DNA of 64,000 bases from Eucalyptus grandis (taxonomy: Eukaryota > Streptophyta > Magnoliopsida > Myrtales > Myrtaceae): assembly GCF_016545825.1 (NCBI RefSeq), contig NC_052614.1, positions 6,714,559-6,778,558 of the forward strand, read 5' to 3'. Shown here piece after piece: positions 23,923 to 35,910 of this stretch. The notes under the pieces were generated by a model, which saw only the letters and a program-made list of their open reading frames with translations, made no database searches and was not told the DNA's origin. Position 1 is the first letter of the stretch; each line of letters starts with the position of its first letter. Both the position numbers and the translations under genes were made by a program.

Positions 23923-24871
23923 TAGGGGTGAGCATCGGTCTATGGTTAACCTTGAACCGACCATTAGAGGTGATCGGGTCCAGGGTGGGCAGGGTCTAGA
24001 CCTAGACCCTTTTCCTGACCCTGTTATAACCGGTTCTCTTTTTTTGGACCATGTTCCCTACCCTGTTTGCATTGGACCCTGTTCCCGACCCACCCTGTTT
24101 TTCCGGTCCGGGAACAAGGTTAACCCTGTTTATATTGGAACCTGTTTTACAAAATTTTTCTGAACGTGCACATTTCACATCTTGCTAGTAAACTACAGTA
24201 AGCAAACTTTGTCATGCCCCGACTCTCGGTCACGTGACCATCCTTCAATCTTGGTTGATTTTATAATGCGATATCCCAGGACTATGTATTACCAACCATT
24301 TTTATTTTGATAGCACATGCGGAAGTAGATATAAAAATCCCTAGACAATAAAGCAATGTGATATACAAGTAGGACTAGAAAATTGAACCTAAAAACCAAC
24401 ACCTTTATGATCATATACAAGCCATACTAAAATGATTGGTTTCTACTCAAATTGATTCTACAGCAAAAGTCCTCAGGATCCTACTCTGGACCATCCTCGG
24501 GTTCTTCATCAAGGTCCTGAAATGTTTTCCCAAAACCGGGATGAGAATACGTCTCAGCAAGTTCTACCCCCCACGACCCGATTAGTAAACTAATACACCT
24601 TAGGGTTGCCTATGCACAACATGAGTCAGAGGGCTTACCTTAGCCTCAGATTCCACATGCATATTAGCACATATCAAATAGGCACCCAAACAATCACATC
24701 ACTGATCGAAGTATCGATCAAATTGACCTAGTCGATTACATGTCAGTCGGACCATTTCTAGGTCATTCATTCCATCCCATATAACCTCCAATAGCACACT
24801 CAGTCATATAGCCAAGGTGACGTACAATAAATATTTTATGCGCATGCTCTTAGGCATTCCAATTACCTTTA

Positions 24872-25025
24872 GCCACACGGGCACGATACACGACACACAG
24901 AAATACGGCCACGCAGGCACGATCTACGCCACACATGCATGTTCTACGCCACACAGGCATGATCAATTATCGCCACATAGGCCTGATATATATTATCGCC
25001 ACACAGACCTGATATATATTCAGCA
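24872..25025. repeat. Short tandem repeat array in LTR D (CGCCACACAGGC-type)
   Basis: Six or so imperfect copies of a 24-30 base unit built on the phrase GCCACACAGGCATGATC, drifting to GCCACACAGACCTGATATAT at the right end. Confidence 0.75.
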
Positions 25026-25880
25026 ATTTACGTGCATCCTCTAAGGCATCCTATATGCCAAAGCGATGTAACAGTTGCCGAGGCATGTCACACAGCATTT
25101 CTTCTCATCTTTTATCATAATTAATAAAATATCGTGCGTGGGCACACGGTTGGCCTTAGCCAAAATATAATATTTTTCTTTCCATAACTCCCACATTTTC
25201 TGTAGTCCCCTTAAATATTTTTTGGCATTAATAACTTATGCCTGGTTATTTTTCAATTAATAACCAACCTTATTCAATTTAGGAATAAATCCCAAAATAT
25301 CACAATTAATTTAATTCCATGCATGGTAGAGCTCAAACAAATAAACGGACTGCACCACAACAATCAGCACGAAATTCCAGTCACCGACCATCCCGATTGA
25401 ATTTCCGGAAAATAAATAATTAAATAATTAATTTCAAAAATTAAATAATAAATACAATAAATTCAATTTAGCACAATATAAAAGCTCAATTAAATAAATG
25501 GACTGAGCCACGATCGTTAGCATAAAATCTCGATCACTGGCCATCACAGTTGAATTTTCGAAAAATTAAATAATTAAATAATTAATTTCGAAAATTAATA
25601 TTTAATTCTTAAAAATACCATTTAGGCCCGAATTGCCTAATTAACACCGATAAAGGGTCGGGAAAAATCCCACGAAGCATCCAATAAATACTATAGGCAA
25701 TTCTCTATCTAGGTACACTAACCACCTAACTAATATGCAATGCAATTAACTAATAATCGCTAATCCATTCTAATCAAACAATCTAATTACACTTAACTAA
25801 CACTAATCAACTTTTAAGTGTAGTTAGCAAACTAAGAAGGCATTAGTGAGTAAAACTCACTCAAAACGACGGGCTCGATG

Positions 25881-25958
25881 CGAGGATCGACTTTCCTCAA
25901 AGCGGGCCGAGCATCCGAGCGAGGATCGACTTTCCTCAAAGCGGGCCGAGCATCCGAG
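25881..25958. repeat. Perfect 39-bp tandem duplication in LTR D
   Basis: The unit starting CGAGGATCGACTTTCC occurs at 25881-25919 and again at 25920-25958 without visible change, so it is a recent slippage or polymorphic repeat. Confidence 0.85.
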
Positions 25959-27685
25959 CTTGGGAAGACGGCCAAAACGGGCCAAACATCCGCTGCCATA
26001 CCCATTTTTCTCTTCTCTATCCGCTGCTGGTTGGGGCCGAATTCGAGGCTGGGTTGAGCTAGACAAGGCCGGCGGAGGGCGAGGGACCTCCGGTGGGTCG
26101 AGGTGGCAGCGCACGGTGGCCGGAGGTGGCCGAACCGCGGCCTGAACTAGTCGAACAGCCTGCCCCTCCTAGACGTATGAGCAGAGACCGACGACTGAGA
26201 TGAGCAGAGGCGTGCGGCAGCAGTGGCGTGCGAGGGCGGCGACAGGTGGAGGTCGGTGGTGTCACGCGTGAGGCGTTGGCTGCTCCGGTGTCCATCCCGG
26301 ATCTGTTGGGACGTCGGATAGCCACCGAAGAAGAAGAAGCAGAAGTATCCGACGATAGCGAAAGGGGGAAGAGGAAGGCAGAGGGCGGAGGGCGGAGCGG
26401 CGACGCGGGCGAGGCGTAGCGGCAGCGGCGACTCCAGCTTCGGCTGCTAGCTGCGACGGCGAGCTGCTTCTGCTTGGCTGGTCTTTGGTTGCTGGGCGAT
26501 GAATAGAAAGAGAGATGTAGGACAGAGGGCTTGATGAAACAGGGGAAAAGAGAGGGAGGCGGAGGCACGGTGGTGGCGCAAGCGGACGGTGAGCAATCCG
26601 GCGGCGCAACAGCGGCGAGAGGCGGCGACGGCCGCTTCTGCAGGCGGCTTGCGGGGCAACGTGCGGCTCTTCTCTGGGTTCTTTCGGAGGTCTTCGCACG
26701 ATGGGGGATGGAGAAGCGGTAGGCGACAGGAGAGAGGAAGAAGGGAAGAAGAGAACCCGTTTCTCTCTCTTCTCTCTCATGACCCACCACCAGCTGTCTT
26801 CCACTCACTTTTCCTTGCCAAAAATGCTCCTTCTAGAAGCTTTAAAATAGGCCAAAATGCGGGGTAGATGTGGCATACGAATTTTGCTAGGTTTTTCCCT
26901 CCAATTGGACCTTAATCCCATTTGAATCAAATCAAATCGACCCCCATTAAATTATTTAACACCTCATCAATCAAATTGGTATTTTTCTTTACCAATGTAG
27001 CCTACTTGCATCCCAATTTTGAATTCAAGAACGGTCCTACGCAATTTTCGATAAAAAATGGCCCTAACTTAACTTTTTCCCAAAAGTCTCGGTTGTCGAA
27101 AAATCTTCGAGATTGGCCGACGCTCCTAAAATGACTGTGACATGAGACTCTTCAATTTATAAAATCGAGACTTAGATTGACGGTTAATTTCACTCCGACG
27201 TGCTCTTAGCGTGACCTAGGCTACTAGGTAGTTTTTAGAACTTTTTAGGACAAATGACATGTGGTCGATTTTCTTCGAGCCACAATGAACCCACTCGACA
27301 CATTGGTGACTCTCGATTGTCGTGAAAATTTCTAGGATTCAAATATGAACACAAGGCACCAAAACGACAATAAAATCAAATTAGTGCCGGTCGACAAGAA
27401 TTTTCCAATTTAGTGGAGTCACCCACGATCGGTCATTCATCTCAGTCGAACCGACCTATCTCTAATTTCAAATTGATTTTATACTGTGCCGCAATGATCT
27501 CTAAAGATGAGCACGGTCGAGAAGTCGATTCTTGGTCAAATTCTCAAGTCTATTTGCCTTAAAGTTCTTAATAACTCACCCAGTTATCTCGTGAGTGGCC
27601 AATTCAGAGAAAAACACTGTAGCCGCGTTGATAAAATGCCCAATTTAACCAATTGAAATCAGAGCCTGAAAATCAGGATGTCACA

Positions 27686-29132
27686 GACTTCGCCAGCTGT
27701 ATCAAGTTTAATAGATGGCTCAAGAAAGGATTTTAGTTCGCTCACAACTAGTAAAGATCGAGAAAGACTTCAAAGACCTACAATTTGATTTTCCCTTTCC
27801 GTTTTGCTCCGCATACAATCTAACTTTCCTTGAAGAAGTAAAGGACGAAATACACAAAGGAAAACTCCAAAATTTTACTCAACCTAATGCTATACAAGGA
27901 ACTCGTTCTTCACTTCTAGTCATCTAAACGATCCCATCTTCAATCTTAGTGCTCAGCATCATCACTTCATGAGCTTGGAGTCTATGCGAAGCCATTTACA
28001 CGCAGCATGTACTCGGTAGCTATTATCGATGTATCAATTGAGCTAACTCTATTATAAACCATGAATCTCTGTCTTAACATCTCATCCTGCAGCCAAACTG
28101 TGACAAGATTTCAAATGTATAAATTTTGCATGGCCAGAAAAATAATGGTTAAAAATTCATCCAACATACTATCTATGCCAACCACAGAGGGTGACATCAG
28201 TGGATATTGTAGAGTAATATAAGCGGATGCAGATGATTCCTAGGCCTTTTAAGTCATCTCTGAGAACTTAATGAGCCTTTAGAGAGACTAACTAACTCCA
28301 TCGAATTGATGTGAGCATTCTTGAGATCCTCTCAACCATAGTCATGAAGGATGAGAGGACTTTGAATTAAGAATGCTAAAGAACTAGATTTCTCAGAAAT
28401 ACACCATTTCAAATCCTACCAAAAGAAGAAACCACGATGTTAAAAAAAACAAGATCATTAGACATACGTTGGCTTCCTAAAGTAGAAAAGAGATTAACAA
28501 AGCGAGGACACAGAAAAAAAATTAACTTCAAGAAAGCAAGTCACCCTCTTCCTTGCTTGCACGCAAAGTTACCCTCTCGGGGTTCAAGTCTCACAACCCT
28601 TAGTCGCTCCTAACTCGACTGCTTTTGTTCATCTTTTATTTTAAGTTGTATTATTGCTTATAATATTTCGTTGGAAAAAAATGAAAGAAACAACAGAAAA
28701 ACAGGTTCTCAGTAGACATTGGAAGCGGAGAAGGAAAAAATGGTAGGTTCCAAAGTTCGTTCCAAGGCAAATGAGTAGATTTAAGTTTCAAAAATCAGGG
28801 ACCGATCACTCCTAACTCATATGATAATTTCTCAAAAATAATCACTGGTGGCAGATTGCAGATTGGTAAATTGGGCACCATCACACGAGCAATTGCAGAA
28901 GTTGCCCCTCAATTTTTCCCAAAACTTATTCCCAACCAATAGAAAAACAAAAAATGAAGTCACATATCGCCAATTAGTCTTCAACCTCAAATGCTCATTT
29001 GGTCGTTCGCTAACCCGACCAATTCTCAAGATTCGTCCCATCGAGAAAAAAAAAAACACCAGACTCGCAATACAAGAATGGTCAGACGGATCAATATCTT
29101 CTTAAAATACCAAAATGAATCAAAAGAGCAAA
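27686..29132. other. Body of element C, no gene recognised
   Basis: AT-rich sequence. An open frame at 27715-27927 (70 residues) has no feature I recognise. No transposase motif is seen. Confidence 0.4.
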
Positions 29133-29420
29133 CATCGACGGCGCTGGCGCGGGGGACAGGGACTTGCCGAACAGCTTGGCGAGGAGGAGGACACTGTCAA
29201 CGGTGAAGATCGCGACGGGGGTGGACTTGAGCACCGTGCTGGCCACCCGTGAGGAGTCGACCCGGTGTCGAGACGAGGAGGCCCGCGAACGTCTTGCACC
29301 CAGTGAACGTCTTGCAACCAGCCTTCTCGAGTAGCGAGACCGATGGCGCCGGGGTGGTGAGGATGGCCGGGACCAAGATGGGGGCGCTGATATGGAGGAA
29401 GGCGATGCTGCTTCCGCTCG
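29133..29420 (-). pseudogene. Captured fragment of a fasciclin-like arabinogalactan protein gene
   Basis: On the minus strand one frame reads [15 protein letters not shown] followed by AGLLVST, and a further frame reads [20 protein letters not shown] then [20 protein letters not shown]. These are the typical start (hydrophobic leader, Pro-Ala spacer, LEKAG..TF..LL) and end (TVL..TPVAI..VDSVLLP..LFG..PAPAP) of a fasciclin domain and the following arabinogalactan region in plant FLA proteins, which are cell-wall proteins. The middle of the domain is absent and the two parts are in different frames, so it is non-functional. It is far richer in GC than its surroundings and sits inside hAT-like element C, which suggests transposon capture of a host gene piece. 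Confidence 0.7.
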
Positions 29421-29681
29421 GATGGATCGGCGGAGGTGAGATCGTGAGAGGCTGAGAGCAACGAGCGTGCTGCGTGAGAGTAAAGATAGAAAGTTAGAAA
29501 CGACTAGGTTTTGTTTTGGGACCCAAAACCGGTTCCCTGACCGCCCGGTCGATCCGGTTCCAGTGGGTATTCCCTCGGAACCGGTTCTCCCGGGACCGGT
29601 TTCAACGAACCGGTTCCCAACCCCGTTTCCTGGTGGACCGAACCGGGAACCGGGTTGACCCGGTCCGGTTGCACACCCCTA

Positions 29682-29944
29682 CCGATCATGGACCGACCCA
29701 ACCCTACCGGTCCTAGTTCGATCCCCAAGGAGACTGAGTTGGTCCTTGGTACTGGATTCCTTGACCAACACTATACAGGTTGATCCTTGATCTTGAGGAT
29801 TTAGGATTGGTCCAATCCAAACTAACCTTGATTTTATATATCTAATATTTTATTTATAATTTTTTATATAGAGAAAATCCTAAAATAAACGACGTCAATA
29901 ATATTAAACAACTCCTTAGTGAGGAATTCAAGTAATTTTACACT
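29682..29944. other. Subterminal part of hAT-like element B
   Basis: Contains repeated GGTCCTTG, GATCCTTGATCTTGAGG and GGTTGGTCCAATCC-like words, related in inverted sense to the right subterminal part at 37620-37740. No coding sequence. Confidence 0.45.
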
Positions 29945-30417
29945 TCTTTGCGACCTACCCTCGGGAATGTGTTTAGAGGTATTGCCTAAGGACGGGCCTA
30001 TGGCCCATGATTAGCGGGCTCTCCTAAGCCCATACCTCGTGTGACATTGGGCTTTTTTATAAAGAATTTTTGCAAAAAGAGTCGCCACTAACCTATTGGG
30101 GTCGGCTAGAAATCAAGTGAGGCATGAAAGTATACCTCACTTTCTATGCAACTAGAGAATCTAGGGTCGGGGACTTGATTACACTAAATAACCAATTAGT
30201 GCCATTTCGGTACCTAATATTGTTCATTTTAAAAGAAAATATTTTTGTCGTAATTTGGATTAATTTTAGGCATATCTACTAACACGTGAGGTGATCATGC
30301 GGGTGCCCGGTAATTAAAATAAATGTTAGTAACCAATGAAAGCGTTTAAATAAATTGCATGGAAGAGCAAATATTTAACATTAAGGAAAAGATAAATACT
30401 AATCTTAACTAGACTAA

Positions 30418-31224
30418 GGGTGTGTTTGTTTGTGTTTGTGTTCAAAAATTGTTCTGGGGAATGAAATAGAAAAAACTAATTTTGTTGGAGAACAATTTTT
30501 GACTAGAAAAACGCATTTGGTAAACTTGTTCCGAAATAAAATAAAACAAAAAGAACATAAACACGTTTGGTAAATTTGTGTTCTTTTTTTTTTGTTTTTT
30601 GTTTTAATTTTTAATTTTAATTTTCCTTTTTTTTTTTTTCTTTTTTTTCTTCATTTGCTGCGGGGCCTCGCCCGGCCCACGGCGAGGCTCGGCCTCCCTG
30701 GCTGGGCGAGCTCGGCCTCGCCGATTTGGCCGAGCCTAAGCTCGCCGAGCCTCGCCCGTGCCGGCGAGGCTTGGCCTCACCTTAGCTGGGCGAACTTGGG
30801 CTGGCCCAGATCCGGCGAGGCCAAGCTCGCCCAGCCATTGGTGAGGCCGAGCTCGCCCAGCCAAGGTGAGGCCAAGCCTCACCGGGGGCCGGGCGACGCT
30901 CAACAAGGTTGCCGGCCCTCGGTGCGCCACCAGCCCTCAACGACCGGTCGGTCATAGTCGAGGTTGGCGACCAACCAAAGAAAAAAGAAGAAGAAAAGAA
31001 AAAGAAGAAAATAAGGAAGAGAGAGAAAATGTGTTTCTCTAAATTGTTCCCTAAAAACAAAAAAACAAGTTTTTGCTTGATTCTGTTTCCAAATTTGTTC
31101 CCAGAACAAAAAAAAAGATTTGGAACAAAAACGCAAACAAACGCGTTTTTGTTCTTTTTTGTTATCGGGAACAAAAACAGAAAATCCGTTCATGAACAAA
31201 AAAGAAATACAAATAAACAGGCCC
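30418..31224. mobile_element. Harbinger-type TIR element F (807 bp)
   Basis: Left end GGGTGTGTTTGTTTGTG; right end in reverse GGGCCTGTTTATTTGTA; flanked by TAA (30415-30417) and TAA (31225-31227). Arms are AT-rich GAACAAAAA-type inverted repeats around a GC-rich core (30655-30960) made of GGCGAGGC/GCCTCGCC palindromic words. No transposase. Confidence 0.75.
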
Positions 31225-31399
31225 TAAATATATCAAATCAACAAAAGCATGCAAACAAGAGCAATTATCTTTGAGAACAAATGAAACGCTAAGGTAGAGC
31301 CCTAAAGGTTTACTCAATTTCTTAGCACAACTTTAGAGTTAAGAAACTTTCAATTTTTAAGAAAACAGCTCACAAAGTCTTTTTATAAAAAAATTTCAA

Positions 31400-32170
31400 A
31401 AGAAATTTTGAATTTCCTGAATTTTTTTATTTTTTATTTTGAATTTTCTAATTTTTCTAATTTTTTTATTTTTAACTCGAATTTTCAATATTTTCTGAAT
31501 TTTTTTAAATTTTTTTAATGTTTTTAGAAAGTTGTTGAACTTTCGGAGCAGTTTTTGGATTTATATTTTTTCTAATTTTTTTATTTTTTTAAAAATTTAT
31601 TATGAATTTTTTTAAAATTGAATTTTTTGTTTGTTTTTCTATTTTGTCCTATTCACTGCACTCCCCTTCCCCTTTTCAGCGACTCCTCTTCCCGAAGCCA
31701 CCTTCTATCTTTTTCTCTCTTTTTATTTTTATTTTTTTATTTCTTTTTCCTTTCTTTTCCTTCTATTTTTTTCTTTTACCTTTTGGTCTTCTTCTTCTTC
31801 GTGCGTTCTCTGCACGCCCGACGCTCCTTCTTCCCGAAGACCCAGCCTCATCGAAACTCAGCCAAAACAACTATGCAGCCCGAAACAACCGACGACCCTT
31901 CCACCGCTGACCCTCCACCGGCCACTAGTTGGTCGGAGATCATCACCGTTGTCAGTCGAGCATACCCTCCTCGGCCAAACACCGAACAAACAACGGCAGC
32001 GATGGGGACGTAGCGAACGACCACACGGCCGATGCCCAAGGTCACCCAACACCACCGAGACATCACAATAGAGCATGACGCGCCTGGATAACTCGAATTC
32101 AGCCGAAGACGAAGCCACGGAGACTAGATCTCGTTCTGGCATTCTATCGAACAAGTGCAATACGCTAGAG
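31400..32170. other. Low-complexity T-rich stretch and GC-rich part of LTR E
   Basis: About 31400-31780 is TTTTT/ATTTTT-rich with low complexity; 31800-32160 is GC-richer. Overlapping open frames here (for example 31618-32013) are low-complexity Phe/Ser-rich and unlikely to be genes. Confidence 0.5.
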
Positions 32171-33421
32171 TAGGGGTGTAAATGGGTCGGGTCGGGTCGG
32201 GTCGGGTCTTGATGTTACCTGACCCGACCCGAAACACGTTAAACTCGCATAGGAAATTCGGGTCGGGTTTCCGGGTCTGGGCCCTTTATATGGCTTTTTA
32301 AGGGAAGCAATGGACACCCACATTCCCTAGTAATCCCTTCTTCATCCAAAAAACTTGAATGGTAAACCTGCCCCAATAGCAAGTTCTAAGCATAATCGGA
32401 AGAAGACACTATATATCCTAAAATTGCAGGAACACAACTGAAGCAATGTAAAAAGCAATCTAAATGGATGATTGCAACTTTGCTTGTCTTAGCAAAATCA
32501 CACGAACAACGCATTGCTTCAAAGGATCTGCACTCTTACCCGAACGATAGGAAGCTTGCACTCCAATTTTATCTTTACAGGTCTCACTCTGGTCATACCT
32601 AGATCAATCTGCATTGTCTAGTTTTTTTCTTGTTCTTTATGGGGGCATCTCTAAATTATTCCCAAGGTGAAGGAAGTTACAAGGCCCTTTCTTTGGCAAG
32701 ATTCAGGCCTCATCACTTTCACCGGAGATGAAGACAAGGAACGACACCAATTTCAGTCCAGTCTAAATATCATTTCAAACTACATATGGAGAACAAGAGC
32801 ATGAGCAACTTCCATTTCTAGTCTCAAAATCATCTGTTATCCCCCCTACATTGTTCCGGTGCTTGCTGCTCAAAACATGGAAACAGATCTCATACCCCCA
32901 CATTAGGCTTTATCTTGAGGTAATGCATTTCTCTTCTTCCCTCCTCTAATACCTTATTATTCTCTATCTCCCCCAAATTTTCCTAAGAACAACCTCCATG
33001 GCTTCGACATGCGAGAGCAAATCGCGATAAACGCCCCCGAAATGTCCTCGGCTGGAAACATAAATAAAAAATGAAATCATGCATCGTGCAAGATCGGCCA
33101 TTATCTGTCCTATAATTGATCTGACACACACCAAAGATACACAAAAATTAACAAAACCAGATTCTCCTCCCAATGCAGTCTTTCACGCAAGAATTTTAAG
33201 AAGGCAAACAAAATTCACTCTGTTTGCAAAGACCTGGAATCTAAACAACCCCGAAGAACTCAATGTAATGAAGGATAAGGATTACATATCATAAGAACTA
33301 AACGCTAACCAGCACTCATTTCTAATGCAAACACTAACCAGCACTGCCCACTATCCAGGAATACTAGAAAATTAATCTCATTCTCAGCCTTCCTCACACA
33401 AGGGAGAGTCCAACTTAGCCC

Positions 33422-33682
33422 TTAGTCAAGCAAAATCAAAGCTAAAGCAACAACGAAGTCCCCACGCCAAAAGCAACAACCCCCTAAATTCTTACCCACC
33501 CCAGACTTTAATTTGACATCCTTGTTCTTCTTGCCGGTGTTCTTAGCAGCCTGATCATTGAGAGTCACATTAGCACCCACCACTATTACCTTATACCTCT
33601 TGGTCTTCCAAACCATGATCTTGAACCTCACCGCAAAGGGCCAAATCCACCCTAAAGACCAAAGACTCGTTCTTGGCCACAT
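33422..33682 (-). pseudogene. Open frame in element G, possible LEA_2/NHL-type fragment
   Basis: An 86-residue frame contains VRFKIMVWKTKRYKVIVVGA, vaguely like the VRFKV..(K)T.RY.. stretch of plant LEA_2/NDR1-HIN1-like proteins. Support is weak: there is no membrane segment and the rest does not match. It could equally be a chance frame. Confidence 0.2.
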
Positions 33683-33953
33683 GGGATCTTCAAGTGAAAA
33701 GATAACCTTTTATGTCCAAAGCTTCCAATAATAAATTCAAGAAGGGCAGCATTGTTAGGAGCGCAAAAAGAGAAGGAGGACTTACACAAGTTGCATATTA
33801 TAAAATACTAACCTTTAATACGTCAATCATCGAGAGAAGACAACATCGAGCTTGACTCCGTGGTCGTATTTGGCAATTCTACAATAAATTCACGACGAAA
33901 ATGAGAACACTAACATATAGATTAAAATAAAGAAATGTATAAATATTCTACAA

Positions 33954-35902
33954 TCATATTTTCTCACCCGACTCAAAGATTTCAAGATCTTCCAAGTCCT
34001 TCTCAATTGAACGTAAAAGTGGCGCGGAGCGTAACCAATCTTGAGCACTTATAAGAGCTTCCGCCATGGTTGGGGTTAAGGAACTACGAAACACATCGAG
34101 TACACGACCTCCCGTGCTAAATGCCGCCTCCGATGCTACAGTCGAGATGGGTATAGCCAAAATATCTCGAGCAACAGTAGAAAGTATAGGATATCTCGAT
34201 GAATTTCCTTTCCACCAACTTAATATATCAAATTCAGAGTTATAACGTTCACATGCCTCCTCCAAGTACTTATCCAATTCTGATTTTTCATCCAAATATT
34301 GTTGTCCAGTTTGACTAAAATACATTTCAGTCATAATATCAGCACCAACTACTAGGGATCTTGACATGCTTACCATCCTTGTGCTCTTTAGCCTCAAGTT
34401 GCTTTGAGGGCATACACCCGTGCGATATTGTTCAAATAATAATGTCAAAGATGTCATCACTTTCTCTTGTAAAGTTTCTGCCTCCCGGCTTTCATAAACA
34501 TGACCAATCATCCACTTCACATAGTCCCACTTATGTCGTGGGTCAAGTATGCAAGCAATGAATAAAGTGAGATTAATGTTGTTTACATTGCCAAAATACT
34601 TATGGAATTTCGTTTTCATTCTTTGAGCTATTTCTCGCAAGCTTTGCTCCTCATTTCCACAATATCTCTCAATCATCATATAAATCCCATACACGTCCTT
34701 CGCCATATTATTGCTAGTGACATAAGAAGAACCTGAAACTTTTATAGTTGTATCAAAAAACAACTTCAGAAAAGGAAGAAAGTGACGTGCATAATTCCAA
34801 TCTTCACTAGTGGGCAACCCTTTCCCTTGGAAAGCTCTTGAGCATATTTGCTATCCCGAAATTCCATATTGCTAAAAGCTCTTTCAAACTTTAAAGCTGA
34901 TTCCAACATCAAATATGTTGAGTTCCAACGAGTTTCCACATCCAAACATACAAGACTCTTCGACTCAATATTCTCTAACTCAACACAAGCCTTGAACTTT
35001 CTTAGCCACGCTGGGAAGATCTCACGTAACGTACGGCTGAACGTATCCTAGCAATTGAATCGTTTATGTCTTTTAACCCATCTCTAACAATCAAACTTAA
35101 TATATGGGCATAACACCTCATATGGAGTAACTCACCTCTTAACAACATAGAGTTCCAAGAGTTAAGTATCTTTTTCAGGTATTGAACTCCCAAGTCATTT
35201 GAGCTAGCATTATCTACAATGATAGAAAAAACACTATGGATCCCCCAATCAGTCAAACATTTCTCAATTGCTTTTCCTATTATCTCAGCAGAATGGCCCG
35301 AGATCGACAAAATTTAATATCTTCTTCTGCAATTTCCAATCAGCATCAACAAAATGAGCAGTCAGACACATGTAACTTAAGTTTTGACAAGATGTCCATG
35401 TGTCAGTTGTTAGACATACTCTAGGAGATGTCTCGGAGAAATATTTCTTCAATTTACTTCTTTCCTCCATGTATAAGTCATAACAATCATGCCTCAATGT
35501 ATTGAGTGACGGGATTAAGAATTTTGGCTGAATTCTATTCACAAATCGATGAAATCCCTCATGCTCTACCAACTTAAAAGGCAATTCACTAAGAATAAAC
35601 ATGATTGCTAGTTCTTTTCTGCTAGCATCCTAATCAAATTTCCAAGGACCCGATGAACTACTACCCCCAACAACTTGACTAGAGGCACTTCTTTGCCTTT
35701 TTCCGGCGTCTGCATATGGATATTCCTTACATCTAGCTAGATGATGATGCATTGAGCTAGTCCCTTGACCACTAGCACAACCAATAAGGGCACCACAATA
35801 TAAACACTCAACCTTTTCTTGATTAGGAATCTCTTTAAAATGCTCCCACATTGTAGATCTCCTCCTTCTATTTGTGACATTAGAATCCCCTGATGAAGAC
35901 AT
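33954..35902 (-). pseudogene. hAT-family transposase with BED zinc finger, frameshifted
   Basis: Read on the minus strand. 35630-35902 encodes a BED-type finger (MWEHFKEI, VECLYCGALI, HHHLARC: C-x2-C...H...C). 35285-35602 encodes the region before the catalytic core (VCLTTDTWTSCQNLSYMCLT, including the D of the DDE triad). 35002-35310 encodes FSIIVDNASSND (second acidic site) and LLHMRCYAHILSLIVRDGL (the C-x2-H motif). 33954-34817 encodes the rest with the C-terminal dimerisation block (ILSWWKGNSSRYPILSTVAR, ILAIPISTVASEAAFSTGGR, LDVFRSSLTP). Stops or shifts fall between the pieces, so it is dead. The type is that of RICESLEEPER/DAYSLEEPER-like plant hAT transposases. Confidence 0.88.
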
Positions 35903-35910
35903 CTAGCAAT

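Larger units (their letters stand above)
24210..27685. mobile_element. Probable solo LTR D (3.48 kb) nested in C
   Basis: Begins TGTCATGCCCCGACTC at 24210 and ends GGATGTCACA at 27685, with AACTT (24205-24209) and GACTT (27686-27690) as a near-perfect 5-bp target duplication. There is no gag-pol in the interval, so a solo LTR is the simplest reading, probably of a Ty3-type element. It includes AT-rich stretches with ATTAAATAATTAA repeats and a GC-rich part at 25860-26760 that yields long but meaningless open frames. Confidence 0.65.
23965..29681. mobile_element. hAT-like non-autonomous element C nested in B, carrying a captured gene piece
   Basis: Left end TAGAGGTGATCGGGTCC at 23965; right end, in reverse, TAGGGGTGTGCAACCGGACC ending at 29681. 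Flanks are CCGACCAT (23957-23964) and CCGATCAT (29682-29689), 7 of 8 identical, the 8-bp duplication of hAT elements. Without solo LTR D it is about 2.24 kb. I see no transposase in it. Its right third carries a GC-rich fragment of a fasciclin-like arabinogalactan gene (29133-29420). Confidence 0.75.
32171..35910 (-). mobile_element. Decayed autonomous hAT element G (right limit uncertain)
   Basis: A hAT-like terminal repeat starts at 32171 (TAGGGGTGTAAATGGGTCGG then GGTCGGGTC repeats). A broken hAT transposase reads towards it on the minus strand. I could not find a matching second terminal repeat or an 8-bp duplication; a similar GGGCGGGTCGGG word followed by CTAG lies near 36950 but is not convincing. 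Confidence 0.6.

Noticed and set aside
24872..25025. CRISPR-like array
   Set aside because: Units are adjacent with no unique spacers of constant length, and this is a plant nuclear LTR.
26059..26808. Long open frame of 249 residues on the minus strand
   Set aside because: GC-rich, Ser/Pro/Arg-rich, overlapped by several frames on both strands and inside a solo LTR; no domain seen.
31602..32071. Three overlapping open frames, Phe/Ser-rich
   Set aside because: Low-complexity pyrimidine tract translated in three frames.
32181..32208. GGGTC repeats that recall telomere repeats
   Set aside because: The unit is a pentamer of GGGTC, not TTTAGGG, and it lies in a hAT terminal repeat.
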